The position numbers were made by a program, and so were the translations under genes. 64,000 bases of DNA from positions 61,283 to 125,282 of the forward strand of contig NW_006768799.1 in assembly GCF_000204055.1 (NCBI RefSeq), read 5' to 3'. This document shows, one piece after another, positions 21,692 through 32,378 of this stretch (position 1 is the stretch's first letter; each line of letters starts with the position of its first letter). The stretch is from Melampsora larici-populina 98AG31. Lineage: Eukaryota; Basidiomycota; Pucciniomycetes; Pucciniales; Melampsoraceae. Below the pieces are notes generated by a model. That model worked only from the letters and a program-made list of their open reading frames with translations, did not search any database and was not told where the DNA came from.

Positions 21692-21707
21692 GGGCCAGTA
21701 CGGTGCC

Positions 21708-21708
<1 letters not shown>

Positions 21709-21740
<32 letters not shown>
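21709..21740 (+). repeat. Poly-A run of 32
   Basis: Thirty-two A residues directly abut the left TIR of the Harbinger element. It is likely replication slippage, although a LINE or processed-copy poly-A tail close to the junction cannot be excluded. Confidence 0.95.
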
Positions 21741-21742
<2 letters not shown>

Positions 21743-22007
21743 AATTGCTCCAGTTTATTTCAAATGCCAACCTGAGTGTTGAACCGTTCGGTACAAGTTT
21801 TTTGAAAACCGGTCAAGTGTATACCTCGGAGGTCTACCAGCCAAATTGGTCAACCTGTCAGGTTGGCTGTTTTGCTAGAATCTGGCAGGTTGACCTGGCT
21901 ATTGCCATAGACTTGCCCGAGGTGATTGTTGTTAGGCTGAAACGAGAGTTGTTGTGATCTCGTAGCCAGACTGATCTGTCTGTTTTTTTAAAAAAATTTG
22001 CTCGAAA

Positions 22008-23240
22008 ATGGCCCAAAAAAAGAAAGCAGCGATCCATGAACCAGATGCCGATACACCGAAAGTTCATAAACCAAAGATCTACGCAAGATGGACTGAAGAA
22101 AACGAGGCGACAATGATTGATTTTTTGTTGAATGAGAAGGAAGATGGTAGGATATCGGAATCGGGTTGGAAGAGGCAAACGTGGGACCATTGCGCAAAGG
22201 CACTCGCAGGAACCGAGCCGCCCTTGAGCCTCAAAAAAACCGCTGAACACTGCTCGACGAAGTTTACAAAGGTATAGTGTTGATCTTATCTCACCATCTT
22301 TGATCTTAAAAGTCGCCATGTTGATTCGTTTTGGACCTTTTCTTGTTGAAGGTGAAAGGAGACTTTAAATCCATCAGGGAACTTAGCAAGTGTAGTGGAA
22401 TGGGCTGGTGCCCGGTGGAGATGAAGTGTGATACTTCACCAGACGTGTGGAAGTATTTGATTGAACAAGACCCAAGCCGAGCGAAATGGGTCAACACACC
22501 CTTTCCACTCTTTGATAAGATGGAATCTCTAGTCGGGAAGATCCTGGCTTCAGCAGAGGACACTTTTGATCCGACTCAGGCCACATCAGCTCCGGTCACC
22601 CGTGCGAATAGTGAATCATTGGTCAAGGATTCATCTGAGCACGATCAGTCTCAATCATGGGATTTTGATTCAACATACCGGCAATACGACAGCCGAGAGG
22701 ATGAAGAGGACTTCCTTGTGAGTATGATTTCGAGCAACGTATCGTTTACCAATTGACTAATTTAATTTGATTGTCCAGCACCAGATCGACTCTGAAATGG
22801 TGTTACAATCCGGTTTTGTTGGCACTCCAGCTTCTCGTTGTGCCTCTCAAGTACAACAACCCAATTTGGATCTCACCTCGCGCAAGCGTAAGGAAGATCA
22901 TATGGAAAATGAGGACTTGTCCTCATCTTCTAAACCCCCGAACTCTCGACGCCGCCGGGGGAATAATGGAGCAGACGCACTTGACCTTTTTGGCGACAAG
23001 ATTCTCATGGGCCTCAAATCAACTGTAGAAGAACCCCAGTCCAAAATTGATACAACTACGCTTCAAGCAATTGAAAAGATAGAGGCTGATGAGAACCTCA
23101 ATGAGTTGTTTAAACCAAAAGCCATAACCATGTTCCTCCAACATCCAACAATGGCTGGAGGGTATATGGCAATCAAGAATCCTAAACTTGCTAAAGATGT
23201 ATTATTAGAGATGCTGGATCAGCACACACAAAAGAAATGA
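22008..23240 (+). CDS. Harbinger-associated SANT/Myb-like DNA-binding protein
   Basis: The three-exon model is 22008-22271, 22352-22717 and 22779-23240, with introns GTATAG...TTGAAG and GTGAGT...TGTCCAG. Total 364 codons. The N-terminus has a tryptophan-spaced SANT/Myb-like domain (YARWTEENEATMIDFLLNEK, SGWKRQTWDHCAKAL, TAEHCSTKFTKVKGDFKSIR, residues about 24-100), as in the Myb partner proteins of PIF/Harbinger elements. In that family this partner carries the transposase into the nucleus and to the TIRs. An R/K-rich likely nuclear signal (SRKRKEDH, SRRRRGN) lies in exon 3. The C-terminus is helical (LFKPKAITMFLQHPTMAGGY). It faces the transposase gene tail to tail, 109 bp apart. Confidence 0.85.
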
Positions 23241-23349
23241 AATCCATGAATTTTGATTGAATATATGCATAGTCACAAAAGCTAAAAGAAAACATTTGAG
23301 TTTGTTATCGGAGTTTTGTGTCATATGTATAATTTATATTTCCAAACTA

Positions 23350-24728
23350 TCATAATCTGACTTGCCTTCCTATTCTCCTAGCTTCAGCTTCCTGCTGCTT
23401 CTTGTAGTCTGCCCACATTTGACTTGCAATCTCATCACGCCATCTTACTGCGTCCATATCATCGTTTGCTCTGTCTTCTACTTCATATATATCTGCCAAA
23501 TTTGAACCCGAAGTGCTTGGTAGAGGGTTTTCAGAAAGAGCTTGGAATTCAGGGAACTCGGATGCAAGCTCGCTGCTGTCGTTGACACGGATAAAGTTGT
23601 GAATCACACACATAGCAGGCACTAATCGCACTTGAGTTTTGAATGGATAGTAAGTCCCATTTTCCATGACTTGGAAGCGCTTTTTGGACACCCCAAATAT
23701 GCGCTCAATCACCATACGTGCACTGGAATGTTGTAGGTTAAAGAGCTCTTCTTTATTTGCTGGCCTGGATTTTGAACATGAGTCAGCATTGAAATTTGAA
23801 CAATCCATGTTTTTTCAAGACATACCTCTTATCCTTTAGTCTGGACCACTCCTGTAGATGGTACCTAACTCCTCGATACAGAACTAGACATTTCCGGCTG
23901 AGACTGAAGCCAGCATCTCCAAGGTAATACTTGCCGTCAGGAACTGCCAATGATCGACGGCATGAGTCTTCCCACATAGAACTATCTGGCATTGTGCCAG
24001 TGTACCCCGGCATAACATATTGAAACATCATGTTGAAGTTTGCAGCTGCCAGCACATTTTGACTTAGATTTGATTTTTGGTCACGGAATCGAGGTCGGTC
24101 ATCTGGTGAGACATGTACTGGAAGGTGTGTCCCATCTACTGCGCCCACACAATCCTTGAAGTACGGCATGAAGCGTTTGTCTGAAGAAAAGGCAAGTGGA
24201 AGCAAAGTGTGCACCGTTGGCTGTCGGACCAAGCTGGTGTAAAAACTACAACCATTGACAGCATCAAGAACTTTGTGAAAAACACTGAGTGCATAATTCA
24301 AGGATCAGTTACACAGTCACTTCAGGCAAAAACATACAAAGAGCACCATACCGTGAGATGGTGTCTGGAGACCTTTGAAAGCGTTCTTCAACTTTTCGGA
24401 CAGAGTTACCGGTGATGATTGTGAATAGAAAAATCGCCATCTGCTCTTCTGCAGTCATGTTTATTGTATCTTCAAGAAGCCCTCGAGCTTTCAAATCATC
24501 CACCAATTTAAGGAATATGGGAGGTTTCATGCCCAGTGAATCATAAAGCCGATGTGGATTACTTGATTTCAAAAGCTCATCCAGCCATCCTTGCCCGGAA
24601 AGAATAGAGTTGTTCCGTACAGTTGGTGGTCTGCGTTGTGAATGTGATGTGTAGTATTGAGCAGCACCAAAGGCTGCGAAAGCAAGCATCTGTCTTTGAG
24701 CTAGTCGGCCTGCGCGAATAACGGGCAT
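23350..24728 (-). CDS. PIF/Harbinger DDE transposase
   Basis: The three-exon model is 24728-24352, 24284-23826 and 23764-23350, with introns GTATGG...CACTCAG and GTATGT...AATCCAG. Total 417 codons, a normal size for this family. The N-terminal helix-turn-helix-like part has MTAEEQMAIFLFTIITGNSV and ERFQRSPDTISR. Catalytic residues are visible as Asp in GAVDGTHLPVHVSPDD, Asp in YLGDAGFSLSRK, and Glu in MVIERIFGVSKKRF. The tail has NFIRVNDSSELASEF. The frame has no stop or shift under this splicing. With the SANT partner this looks like a potentially autonomous copy. The reading frames cut at the introns look like three separate ORFs, but the splice sites join them in phase. Confidence 0.88.
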
Positions 24729-25085
24729 TTTGGATGTGATCGAGACTCGAGAGTGAGAGATAGCGAGAATTTTTTTAACTCCAGATCATCATTACAAAAT
24801 CAAAAGTGTAGGAATCTAGCTATGTACAAAAATTGTCAGATCCTGAAACCCATGATCTGACAGGTTTCAAATCGGTCAAGATCAGGCTACCGAACACATG
24901 AAGATGTCAGACAACCTGCGAGGTAGACGTCGTCTACTCGCGCATGCGCAAGTAGACGCCTCTGAGGTGTACACCTGAGAGGTTGAAGGGCACCGAACGG
25001 GCCCTAAGTTTCTCTCGGTGATCTGGTAGCAATTGGGAATGGACATGGAGATGTCCCCCTAAATACACACACATGTGAGATAATG

Positions 25086-26459
25086 TCAACAAGATTTCAC
25101 GTTGCACTTGCACTCGGCTTGGGGAAGCAGAATCTTTGGACTCACCCAGTTCCTGACCTGTTCGTCCCACACAAGAAGATGGTCATCCCAAGTGGGGCCA
25201 GCTGCCTCTTTGGCCTGGTGCACAAGTGACTCACGATCGCCAAAAATGGCAACAGGCCATTGCTTGAACATATGGGTGATTACTGGAGGCCGGAAGTCCT
25301 GATATACACCATGAAATTCAGAAGCTCAGCCACATGTGATACATATATCCATAATGCAGCTTACCTTGATAATCAAATGCAGACTAACCACCTTGCCTTC
25401 GTCAATACTGGGCTTACCGGCCTGGATGATGGCTTCCTCACGGGCTCTTAATACCACCGCCCGGCTATTGGCTGGGCAGATTCTACCGACTTGACCAATG
25501 CTTTGAGCATTCTGAGCTGGAATGACTCAGGAGCGCTTAGGCTGTGGTAAAGGTTGGAAGGCGGCAGGTGCAGGGTGACAAGCAATTGGGGAACCATCAG
25601 ACCTAATTGGGGCCGTGGGCACCTTACAATGTACATAACAATCGCCGGTGCCAAAAGTTTGACAGCACTACGTTGCAGGTTTATCCAATTATAAGAAAAC
25701 AGGTCAGAGTAATGCACTTCATTGCCCCATTTGTATTCATATGGTTCAGGAATCTAGACTTACGGACTTGCAATGTTGTCGTACACACCCAGCATGACCG
25801 GCAGCTTTGTGCTTGAGGGCAGTGGGGCCCAACGTTGGACGAGTGCACTTGTGTTGAGGAGGGGGGTGTTTCGTACGGGGGCGTTCTTTTTCTTCACGTC
25901 GGACAACAACCGCGCCAGCAATGTTCACCGGTGGTCCATAAGCAGAGGGGTTGTATTCAATGGGATATTTATTTCCAGCGTTGATCATGGCAATCTTGTG
26001 TTTGAGCTGGTTGAGATAAAACGTCCGGTAATAATGGCCGGAATTTGTGTTGCACTGAAAAAAAGGTGGGTTTAGCCTTTGGTCATTGAATAGAAGTGTC
26101 ATTAAAACCCTCACCCGTATCTTGACGGTATCCTCACCGGCTGGAATGTAGATCAGTGATGTGTTCTTTGTAGCAGGACATGCATAAGCCCAACATGGCC
26201 TCCATGGCGTGGGGTGGGTAAGTCTTTGGATGGTGATACACGACGGTATTTTGCGCTGATGTAAGGCTTTTCTGGCATGACGTTCTTGGTGGTTGAGCAA
26301 AGCGAAAATTTGACAATGGGACCATATTGTGCAAAAGAGAATGCCTGTTATACTGTGGTACAGTTGGCGGAAAAGTCTTTGTGTTTCATCCATGGAGAAA
26401 GGTGAAAAAAATTTTGTGATCGATAAAAAAAAAGTTGGACGAGACGCGTGGATGACCAC
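25086..26459 (-). pseudogene. Unrecognised multi-exon gene or remnant
   Basis: Several minus-strand segments look coding but lie in different frames. 26459-26112 includes LIYIPAGEDTVKIR. A GTGAGG...TTTTTCAG intron may separate it from NSGHYYRTFYLNQLKHKIAM and YPIEYNPSAYGPPVNIAGAV. A third frame reads WAPLPSSTKLPVMLGVYDN up to GTAAGT near 25770. Further left are PPSNLYHSLSAPESFQLRML and WPVAIFGDRESLVHQAKEAA with AGPTWDDHLLVWDEQVRNWV. At least one frame change near 25900 is not explained by a clear intron. I do not recognise any domain. It could be an intact intron-rich gene that I cannot splice fully. Confidence 0.35.
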
Positions 26460-29400
26460 CTCCTATGGGTTGTAGGAGGTGGAAAGGGGAAGCGGGTACG
26501 GGGCTAGCCACACCCCTCCGCAGCATTCTTTGGTTTGGATATTCACACTAGAAGGATAGGTCAGATCCTGATATGTTTGTAACATGGGACAGTATCGTTG
26601 TGTAATTGTCATGTAAAATCACCTGATAATTATCACGTGATAATTATCAGAACATATACACCACAGAGGTGTCTTGGCCGGCTGTAGCCGGCCATGGCAG
26701 GCCAGCGGCAGACCGCCAGCGCTTGCATAGGGACAGGCCGTCTGTAGATGGCCCTCACATGAGACGTCTGCCAGACGCCTGCTGGCCTTGTCTGCAGGCC
26801 ACCTGGATTTCGCCTGCAGGCCGCCTGGATTCTGGCTTTCAACAGTCAGCTGGCTTGATGGCCCGACACATTCACCGGGTCTTTCAGCTCTTGGACACAT
26901 TTGGATTTTGGACAGGCGATTCAGGCTTTTGGGTGGGCTTAGCTCAGCTCAGCAGGGGCACACAAATTGGACAAATTGATTGATTGATTTCACAGTCACC
27001 ATCCTCTATCTACAAATCTGGAAACAAGTCTAATACAAGCCTGATAAGAGACAGGGACTACGGAACATGAGAAAGACAAAGAAATCTTATAGAAAGACTC
27101 ATTGTCAAGAACATAATGGGATACTAATAAGAATGTTGTATAAATTTTGTAATTGGATTGGTTGTTAATGATCACGCAGGAAGCCAAGGATAAAGATCAA
27201 AGTGAAACCACGACCAGAAAGCCGTCTTTAACCCCACTCAAAGCGTGTTCACCAGTTACGAGAACACCTGATATCATTATCAATGACGATATCACTCCTT
27301 CATCTACTTTGACCAATATCAATGAGCCGATGGAAATAGGAGAAAGTAAGGCTTTGTGGCCTAGTAATTTACCTCCATCGGGACCACAAACTAGTTACTC
27401 TGGTTTCAGCAGAAATTTCAGATAGGTAAAATCTAAAACAAGCTGGGTACCAGACAGTAGAGGCCAAAAAGCTAAACTCAAATTGATTTTGACTGATGAT
27501 TGAGATCACGGTTCCTGTGGTATTGAGACTTATCATAAACCAAGAAAACATCAACATCGAGTCAGGACTTTGATAACAAAATCCAATATCTTTGCTCACC
27601 CATCAGCCAGTAAGAAGGATGCGATTAGATATATGAATGTGATAGGCAATTTTTTGGCTTGTCGGATAGCTTTTAACAGATCATCCAACTGACAGTCCAG
27701 TAACTTGAACGAGGTGGAAGTGCAGGACCTGGTCGTGAGTTTTGGAAGATAAACCACCATATACCCTAGATGACACAATAGGAATTAGGCTAGATCGTGG
27801 ATAACATGATGTGAGTCCACATCCTTATGAGATTTTGCTTTTCACAAGAGTGATAGAAGTACAAAAAAACTGACCAAGACAATGGTATATGTATCAACCA
27901 ATTTCTTGCCATCAAGAGGGATTAGTACTGAAAGGTTGATAATGATTACAAAGAGGTCGCCTAGGTTAGAGTCGAGATCTGATTACATTCCAGACTAAGT
28001 TCGATTTTGAGCTCATCCGTGGTGAGAGAACTGGATTGTTGTAAGCCTGCCTTTGCACGTGGGGTATGACAAGCTAGTCTAGGGAAAACAGCTGCATAAA
28101 AGACAAGGGTAGCACTATCTATGACGAGGTGCGTGTTTTCAGAGAACTCAAATGAAAACTCTTCAAGGCAGGATTATCAAGACTGACTACAAACAGGTGA
28201 CAAAACCAATCATGTAAAGTGCCATTGCCCACCTCCATCTGGAAGGTTCTTCATTGAGAGCCAAATTACAGTACTGACTAGCCCAACATATAAGGGTAAG
28301 TATCAAGAGACTGTTTTTTCTTCATATTTGTTTGTAAAAGAAGCAAGAGCGGGAGAACAGACACTTACTGAAATCGAAGATAAACCTGTGTGTTTCAAAT
28401 GCTCTAAAGCACGATGAGGTTGAATTAAACCGTCTCTTTTTGAATTTGGAGTGGAAAATTGACTTTGAAAGTTCATGCTATGCAGGAGGCCAGGGATGAA
28501 CGTGTCACATTTGACCTAACCAATCTCTGGTGTTGCGGACTTTGCAACTTGAGTGATGTTTGTGGTTGGCCTCTGGTGGCGGTCTCCTGGCCTTTTGCAG
28601 GCGGATTTCTGCTTGGATCAGGCCGCATGGAGGATGCCAGGTGGCAGGCTGCCTGTTGTTGGCCTGCAGGCCGCTCCTCATTCTTAATTTTGGAAAGAAT
28701 TGCTTGCCAGAAGTATGCCTGACTGCAGCCCGCATCCAGATGGCCTGCAGTCGGTCTTGAGGCCGATTTTTGACCTGACCATTCTCAGACGGTGTCAGGC
28801 CAATTTCTGACAAAAGACCCTCCCGTGGTGTACGAAAGTCCGATGCTCCCTGTTGATCAGTCAACGATCACTCCCAGAACTGATGATTTAGACCAGCTTA
28901 CATTCCTGGTCTGCTTCTTGACCCCTAACCCTAACGAACACTCTGGGTTACTTCTTTGATCTCAAATTCACTACACGCATCACTCGCATACTTCACCATT
29001 TGGGCTTTCTCTGAATACCATCGCACACATGCCTATAGTCATGAGATCGATTGGAGCATACACTCGAGCGGAGTTTCTTGCACATTGGATGCTGTGATGG
29101 AAAGAAGAAGGGACCGGGTCTTCTGTAAGCACTCCAGTACATGTCCTATACGGGTCCAGTATTGGAGTATTGGGACAGGGGCCGTTTGCACATGGCTCAA
29201 CGGGATAGCTGGATGGAATTCCAAAGGCTCGGTGTAAATTTTTCCATTATTGAGCTTTGATCAGGTCCAATGAGGCTCTTGATTCGGACCCGTTCGATTC
29301 ACTGCTCATGATCCTGCCAGGTCACCAGGGCCCTGTGGGTATGGAGTGCATGAGTTACTTAAACCCTCTTGCTTTGCAAACATTGCTTCGGTGTTCCCCA

Positions 29401-29571
29401 GTTTTCTTTTCCCAATTTCTGCATAGAAGGCCATTCACTTCACGTATTCGTCTCTTAGCGTTATATCGACTTTTGGCATCCACTTGCTCCTTTCAATCAC
29501 TTCTATATTTGTTTAAAGTTTCAATCGTTCAGCTGGTCAACTTAGTTCCACGCCTATCTGAACCGTCTAAA
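26460..29571. other. Repeat-derived stretch without a clear gene
   Basis: GC-rich patches at about 26655-26860 and 28560-28790 share CCTGCAGGCC-type palindromes and related words (gcctgcaggccgcctgg, ggcctgcaggccgctc) in both orientations. The 1.7 kb between them is AT-rich and holds stop-ridden coding scraps, such as 27153-27425 and a zinc-knuckle-like KPVCFKCSKA near 28390. A perfect palindrome TGATAATTATCACGTGATAA-like run is at 26622-26650. The ends could belong to a non-autonomous DNA element. Positions 28900-29571 look like upstream sequence of the expansin-like gene. Confidence 0.4.
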
Positions 29572-30546
29572 ATGTACAATTTCTCTCATGGCGTCGCCGT
29601 CGCCGCTTCCATGTTACTCCTTTCGTTAGTATTTGCCTCTCCGCCTACGTCCCCTCATCCAAAGGGTCTCTTTACCAAGCGTAGCTCGATTACTGCCCCC
29701 CACCAGGGTAAGGGAACCAACTGGGGAGGAAACTGGAAAGGCGGGAAGTACGTTGATCCCATCTTTCTACCATGGATCTGAACAGGCCCCCCGTTTAACA
29801 CTCTCTTTTCACCCGCAGCTGTGTATTCGCCTATTGGGATCAACCTGCGCGCTATCCGGAGATCGCAATGGGAGGTGACAACTGGGACGATGGGTTATAT
29901 TGTGGAGCCTGCATCGAAGTCCAGTCGGGTCCCAATCCGCCAGTCGTGGGAATAGTGGGTGATAAATGTCCAAGTTGTGAGAGAGAAAGTCTTGATCTCG
30001 ACCCGGAGATGTGGAGAAGAGTGAGCGGTGGCGCCAGTCCGTCAATCATCCCGATCAAATGGTATGTCCCTTGCGTCCAAATTCTGTAAACCAAATTATG
30101 GACGTGAAAGATTGACTTTAAACATTGGGATATCTAGGAAAGTTGTTCCATGTCAATTCAACAAGCTTCCGATGCTACTCGTGAAGAAAGAAGGCATGAG
30201 CCAATGGTGGTTTGCTGTCCAAGTCGCCCAAAGTGGTCAGCCAGTATTGAGTCTCAAATACCGACCCGTGGGTACACAGGCCTGGCAAAACACCAAAAGA
30301 GACACCAATTCCAACTACTGTAAGCAATTATACTTCCATGTTGACCTGATACCCACAGGAAGCCTCGCGCTCATCATCCCCTTGCGCTCCATTCTAGTCA
30401 TGAGTGCAGGAGGGATACCTGCCGGCAAAGCTGCTGATATCAAGGTATGTTGCGCCGACGGAAAAACCGAAATTATCACCCCTAACGTCGACCTGAGCGG
30501 GCCTGGTGTCGTTCACGCTCATGGGAATTGCCCTCCATCTCTCTGA
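29572..30546 (+). CDS. Secreted expansin-like protein, copy 1
   Basis: The four-exon model is 29572-29747, 29819-30061, 30138-30319 and 30398-30546 (250 codons). Introns are GTACGT...CCGCAG, GTATGT...ATCTAG and GTAAGC...TTCTAG. A signal peptide is visible (ASMLLLSLVFA, residues about 12-22), followed by a KR site (LFTKR) that could be a Kex2 site. The first domain is a double-psi beta-barrel (CVFAYWDQPARYPEIAMGG, YCGACIEVQSG, GIVGDKCPSCERESLDL with the conserved Asp of the DxCP motif). The second resembles the expansin carbohydrate-binding domain (MLLVKKEGMSQWWFAVQVAQ). Expansins loosen plant cell walls without hydrolysis, so a role at the host interface is inferred. Copy 2 lies 850 bp downstream. 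Confidence 0.88.
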
Positions 30547-31397
30547 GATCCACGTTCTTTTTTCAATGTATATGTGTACTGCCCTTGTCATATGATAAGT
30601 ACCACTCCAACTCTCGATATTTTTTCTCTACGGAACGTTGTTCGGAAATCTTGTACCTACAAATAACTCCACATGGTGCAAGACATCAATATAGTCAGTC
30701 CTTTTGTGGTCACTTTTGGATCTTCTTCATACGCAAGCACTTGTGATATGGCAAAGATTTTGGTCCAACATCAAAGCTTGGCGAAACAAATGCATGGTCG
30801 AACTTGAAATTTGAAAATCGCTGTGGGCGCATGCTCAAAACAATGGGACGTCTTCTGACACTGGGTCCTTTCTAATGACTTTATTCCAGATCGTCGCCTC
30901 GTATTCAAAAGATTCATTATGTACCTTGCAATCAAACAAAAGCTTGGCTTCTCTTCATGTCGCCAAGGACCTTTGAAAATACTTCACTCCTTTTTTTCGC
31001 CATCTCTTCCGAGTTTCTTTCTGATTGATTTGATGATTTAATGGGTTTTATGACTTGGAGTGTCATTGACAAGACAATTGATTCGGAACTCGTTCAATTC
31101 AATCTTGCCAAGTCATCAGATACGTTGACCGGAGGATATGAAGTAAATGAACCACTGAAAGCTTCTCCCTTTGCACCATTTGCCATGGCTCTCTTCAGCT
31201 CTTCAGCCTTCTTCTTGTTCCAATTCCTGCATAGATAGCATGCCAGCAATTTTGCGTAAGATCGCTTAATCTCTCTTTGAGCACTTCCCAGATTCTTTAC
31301 AAATTTTGGTATCTTCTTCGTCTATATTAATTTTTATAAATAATTCCGCTTGTCCGAACTTTCAAAAAAGCATACACGGCCATTTTAAGCTTCTGAT
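30547..31397. promoter_or_regulatory. Spacer and promoter between the expansin-like genes
   Basis: An 851-bp gap. TATAAATA at 31335-31342 lies 56-63 bp before the copy 2 ATG and is a good TATA-box candidate. The sequence catatgataagtaccactcc after copy 1 and catgtgatcagtgatccgctcc after copy 2 are related, as are cacatggtgcaagacatcaat and tacatgatgcaagacatcaat, so the duplication also took in 3' flank. Confidence 0.6.
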
Positions 31398-32378
31398 ATG
31401 TGGAATTATTATCATCAGATCGCTGTCGCCGCTTCTACCTTACTTCTTTCGTCCGTATGTGGATTACTACCTACGGGACCCAATCGCCCGGGAGACTCTA
31501 CCAAGCGCGTCTCAATCACTGATCTCCGTCGTGGAAAGGGAACTCACTGGGGAGGAAACTGGAAAGGAGGAAAGCAAGTTATTTCATGATATCCAAAGTT
31601 TCTTTGAGGTCCGCTCTGTGTGACCTAACACCTTTTACTGCAGCTGTGGATTTTCCTCCTGGAATCAACCCGCGCGCTATCCACAGATCGCCATGGGGGG
31701 CGACAACTGGAACTCTGGATTATTTTGTGGAGCCTGCATTCAAGTCCAGTCTGGTTCTAAAGCGTCAGTTGTCGGGATAGTGGGTGATCAGTGTCCCAGT
31801 TGTGAGAAAGAAAGCCTAGACCTCGACCCGGAGATGTGGAAACGAGTCAGCGGTGGCGCCACTCCAGGAATCATTCCGATACAATGGTATGTCCCTCGCC
31901 TAAAGTTTTCGTAATCTCTAGTATGGATTTGGCATTATCGACTTGAACTGATCGTATTCAAATTTCTAGGAAAGTTGTCCCTTGTCAATATAACAACCTT
32001 CCGATGCTTCTAGTCAAGAAGGAAGGCATGAGCCAACACTGGTTTGCTATTCAAGTTGCCCAAAGTAGCCAGCCAGCATTGAGTCTACAATACCGACCTA
32101 CGAGTACAAAGGCCTGGCAAAACACCAGAAGAGACACCAATTCCAATTACTGTCAGTGATTCTACTTTCAGATTGATCCATTACTCGCAAGAAGCATTAT
32201 GCTCATCGACAGCTTGCGCCTCATCTTAGTCATGACTGCCGGAGGGGTACCTGCCGGGAAGTCTGCAGATATCAAAGTAACCTGTGCCGACGGAAAAACC
32301 GAAATCACCACTCCTAACGTCGACTTAAGCGGGCCTGGTGTCGTTCGCGCCAACGGGAACTGCCCTCCATCACTTTGA
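31398..32378 (+). CDS. Secreted expansin-like protein, copy 2
   Basis: The four-exon model is 31398-31573, 31644-31886, 31970-32151 and 32230-32378. The exon lengths (176, 243, 182, 149) are identical to copy 1, giving 250 codons. The first intron has a GC-AG border (GCAAGT...TTTACTGCAG) where copy 1 has GTACGT. The others are GTATGT...TTCTAG and GTCAGT...TCTTAG. Signal peptide hydrophobic core: VAASTLLLSSVCG. A KR site follows (DSTKRVS). The barrel has CGFSSWNQPARYPQIAMGG, FCGACIQVQSG and GIVGDQCPSCEKESLDL, then the MLLVKKEGMSQHWFAIQVAQ domain. The divergence is concentrated in the N-terminal 40 residues. A direct duplicate with copy 1. Confidence 0.88.

Larger units (their letters stand above)
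21692..25004. mobile_element. PIF/Harbinger DNA transposon (apparently complete)
   Basis: The left end GGGCCAGTACGGTGCCC (21692-21708) matches the reverse complement of the right end GGGCCCGTTCGGTGCCC (24988-25004) at 15 of 17 positions. The flanks are TCA and TAA, an imperfect 3-bp duplication where TWA is expected. Inside are the two Harbinger genes, a SANT/Myb-like DNA-binding protein and a DDE transposase, in convergent order, both openly spliced and uninterrupted. It sits in a LINE fragment. A run of 32 A follows the left TIR. Confidence 0.88.

Noticed and set aside
21858..22319. 153-codon minus-strand ORF
   Set aside because: Antisense to the SANT-protein exon 1 and its flank.
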